A stretch of DNA of 64,000 nt from Bacillus sp. UNC41MFS5 (GTDB lineage Bacteria; Bacillota; Bacilli; Bacillales_B; DSM-18226): the NCBI RefSeq assembly GCF_000686805.1, contig NZ_KK366017.1, positions 186,001 to 250,000 of the forward strand, read 5' to 3'. Positions 62,545 to 64,000 of this stretch are shown one piece after another. A program made the position numbers and the translations under genes. How positions within the stretch are numbered: the stretch's first letter is position 1; every line of letters starts with the position of its first letter. The notes below the pieces were generated by a model, which was not told the origin of the DNA, did not search any database, and was given only the letters and a program-made list of their open reading frames with translations.

Positions 62545-63639
62545 AAACTAATCAGCTACTTAACCTGTTTTGGACCCATAAATCCCCTTATTTTAGATGA
62601 AGATGTTTCAGAGGTTATGGTAAATGGACCTAACCAGGTGTACTGTGAACGAAAAGGAAAATTGGTATTAACGTCAGTACAATTCCGTGACAATGAACAT
62701 GTCATGACTATGATCGACAAAATTCTTACCCCACTTGGATGGAGAATCAATGAAAGTTCGCCAATGGTAGATGCTAGGCTGCCTGATGGCTTACGTGTTA
62801 ATGCCATCATTCCTCCCCTTGCATTAAATGGACCAGCCATTACAATCAGGAAATTTTCAAAGGAACCCTACGAGATTGAAGATTTAATCGACTTTGGAAC
62901 AATGACAGAGGAAGTCGCCATCTTTTTGGATGCATGTGTGAAAACCCGATTAAATATGTTTGTCAGTGGAGGAGCGGGTTCTGGTAAAACAACCACTCTC
63001 AATGCCCTTTCCAATTTTATCCCTGATGAAGAAAGAATCGTAACTGTTGAGGATGCAGCTGAGATTCAGTTGGGACAGGATCAAGTAATATCACTAGAGC
63101 TTCAACCTTCCGAAATAAAAGGTAAAAGAGCCATTTCGATTCGGGATCTTCTCAAGAAATCGTTACGAATGAGACCTGACCGTGTTATTATCGGAGAAGT
63201 CCGAGGTGGAGAAGCGCTTGATATGCTTCAGGCAATGAATTCAGGCCATGATGGTTCACTTGCTACAGGGCACTCATATAGTCCAAGGGATATGATTAGC
63301 CGTTTGGAAACAATGGTCCTTTTAGCCGGAGTGAATAATTCTATTAATGCCATACGAGAGCAAATTGCAAGTGCAATCGATGTGATTATACAGCAAACTC
63401 GTTTAATGGATGGAACAAGGAAAATTATCAATATTACTGAAGTTCAAGGAATGGAAGGAGAAAATATCGTTCTGCAAGACATCTTTTCCTTTAAACAAAA
63501 AGGACTTAATTCTGAGGGGAAAATTATTGGACAACTTATACCGACTGGTGTCCGCCCTAAATTTTATGAACGCCTTGAGGCATCAGGGATTCATATTCCG
63601 GCGACATTGTTTAAAGAAAATAAAGTCCAGTGGCATTAA
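62545..63639 (+). pseudogene. cpaF: CpaF/TadA-family pilus/secretion ATPase lacking its N-terminal domain
   Basis: The homologous reading frame runs from 62545 (just after a TGA at 62542) to 63639. It has Walker A GGAGSGKTTTL, VTVEDAAEIQL, Walker B RVIIGEVRGGEALDML and the His box GHDGSLATGHS, so the ATPase core is intact. The usual ~80-100-residue N-terminal helical domain of CpaF is absent. A strong GGAGGTG at 62537-62543 is followed 7 nt later by ATC, not a standard start; the first ATG (62617) cuts into the conserved GPINPLILDEDVSEV region and lacks a ribosome binding site. No other tad/pilus gene is present. Either a shortened functional gene with unusual initiation or a remnant. Confidence 0.75.
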
Positions 63640-63834
63640 TTTATGAATACTAAAGGGCTGATTTCCTAGTAGATTTAGGGTTCGGCCTTTTTTAATAAAG
63701 ATGAATCCATAATTGATAGATTGTATTCCTATGTTTGTTACTATATTTGACTTACTTTTTTTCGTGTTTATTAACTGTTTATGGTATGATAAGGTTCGAA
63801 TTAAAAGAAATTTCATACATAAGGAGGAACTATA

Positions 63835-64000
63835 TTGATTCACGGACATATCACGGCTTGGCTTTTAGCATTAATCTTATTTATTGTGGCACTTTTTTTA
63901 CATAAGGGTGGAAAAGAAAAAGGTGCAAAAATTGTTAAAATGATTTTACGAGTATTATATTTGCTTATTATCGCAACAGGTGTAGGACTCCTATTTTCGG
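63835..64000 (+). CDS. yisL: DUF1516 membrane protein YisL (start only, cut by window edge)
   Basis: The first 55 codons of a small membrane protein: IHGHITAWLLALILF, a KGGKEKGAKIVKMILR loop and a second helix, matching YisL (DUF1516). The start is TTG 63835 with AAGGAGGA upstream. TTGACT at 63747 with TATTAA 16 nt later is a possible promoter. Confidence 0.85.
   Translation, partial: MIHGHITAWLLALILFIVALFLHKGGKEKGAKIVKMILRVLYLLIIATGVGLLFS

Noticed and set aside
62440..63639. Readthrough or selenocysteine at the in-frame TGA (62542) joining the leader ORF to cpaF
   Set aside because: The leader ORF from ATG 62440 shows no CpaF similarity, overlaps the terminator hairpin, and no recoding signal is apparent.
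31..64000. Prophage, insertion sequence, CRISPR or defence island
   Set aside because: No transposase, integrase, phage structural, Cas or known defence gene was found; gene order is that of the core Bacillus chromosome.

Overview
The window is chromosomal DNA from a low-GC, endospore-forming Bacillaceae bacterium. Evidence for this is an alpha/beta-type small acid-soluble spore protein, a complete gerPABCDEF operon, YheC/YheD spore proteins, YjcZ-type sporulation peptides, ScoC, ComK, AddAB and the Gram-positive coproporphyrin-dependent haem genes. From memory, gene order follows the Bacillus subtilis yhe-yha-yhf-yhj-yis segment closely, but with the serC, pbpF and aprE neighbourhoods missing and some extra genes (PAP2 phosphatase, LytR-CpsA-Psr protein, extra YheC/YheD copies, CpaF). 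I see no prophage, insertion sequence, CRISPR array, rRNA or tRNA. Genus cannot be fixed from sequence alone.

Left part (1-8.2 kb): the end of a phenylacetate (paa) operon (3-oxoadipyl-CoA-type thiolase cut by the window edge, enoyl-CoA hydratase, PaaX repressor), a FabK/nitronate-monooxygenase flavoprotein, a DUF485 plus acetate-type Na+/solute symporter pair, a PaaI-type hotdog thioesterase and class II fumarase. 8.2-19.5 kb: SASP, MsmX sugar-ABC ATPase with a PucR-type regulator, four overlapping YheC/YheD ATP-grasp genes with YheE, then yheA, yhaX, yhaR and yhzC. 19.6-31.9 kb: yhaQP ABC exporter, yhaONM (Mre11/Rad50-like pair plus exoribonuclease), yhaL, prsA, two YjcZ peptides, yhaI, scoC, trpP and hit. 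32-38.9 kb: ecsABC, yhaA, PAP2 phosphatase and yhfA. 39-47 kb: hemEHY, yhfI, lplJ, lcfB and a second enoyl-CoA hydratase. 47-60 kb: yhfN, an IDEAL protein, comK, yhjD, an LCP protein, yhjE, sipV and addBA. 60-64 kb: gerPF-A, then a cyclic di-GMP-I riboswitch in front of an isolated and apparently N-terminally shortened CpaF/TadA ATPase, then the start of yisL.

The strongest regulatory signals are: a c-di-GMP-I aptamer with a terminator before cpaF; a phased NAG repeat (TRAP-type site) over the trpP ribosome binding site plus a near-perfect CodY box upstream; a FadR box in the lcfB leader; and a CodY-like box and a separate dyad before comK. The most unusual items are the riboswitch-linked truncated CpaF with no standard start codon behind its Shine-Dalgarno sequence, the repeat-filled hit-ecsA intergenic region with an orphan minus-strand terminator, the four-gene ATP-grasp cluster, YhaX with Asn in place of the HAD nucleophile, YhaR lacking both crotonase glutamates, and YhaN with a membrane hairpin inside an SMC-like coiled coil.
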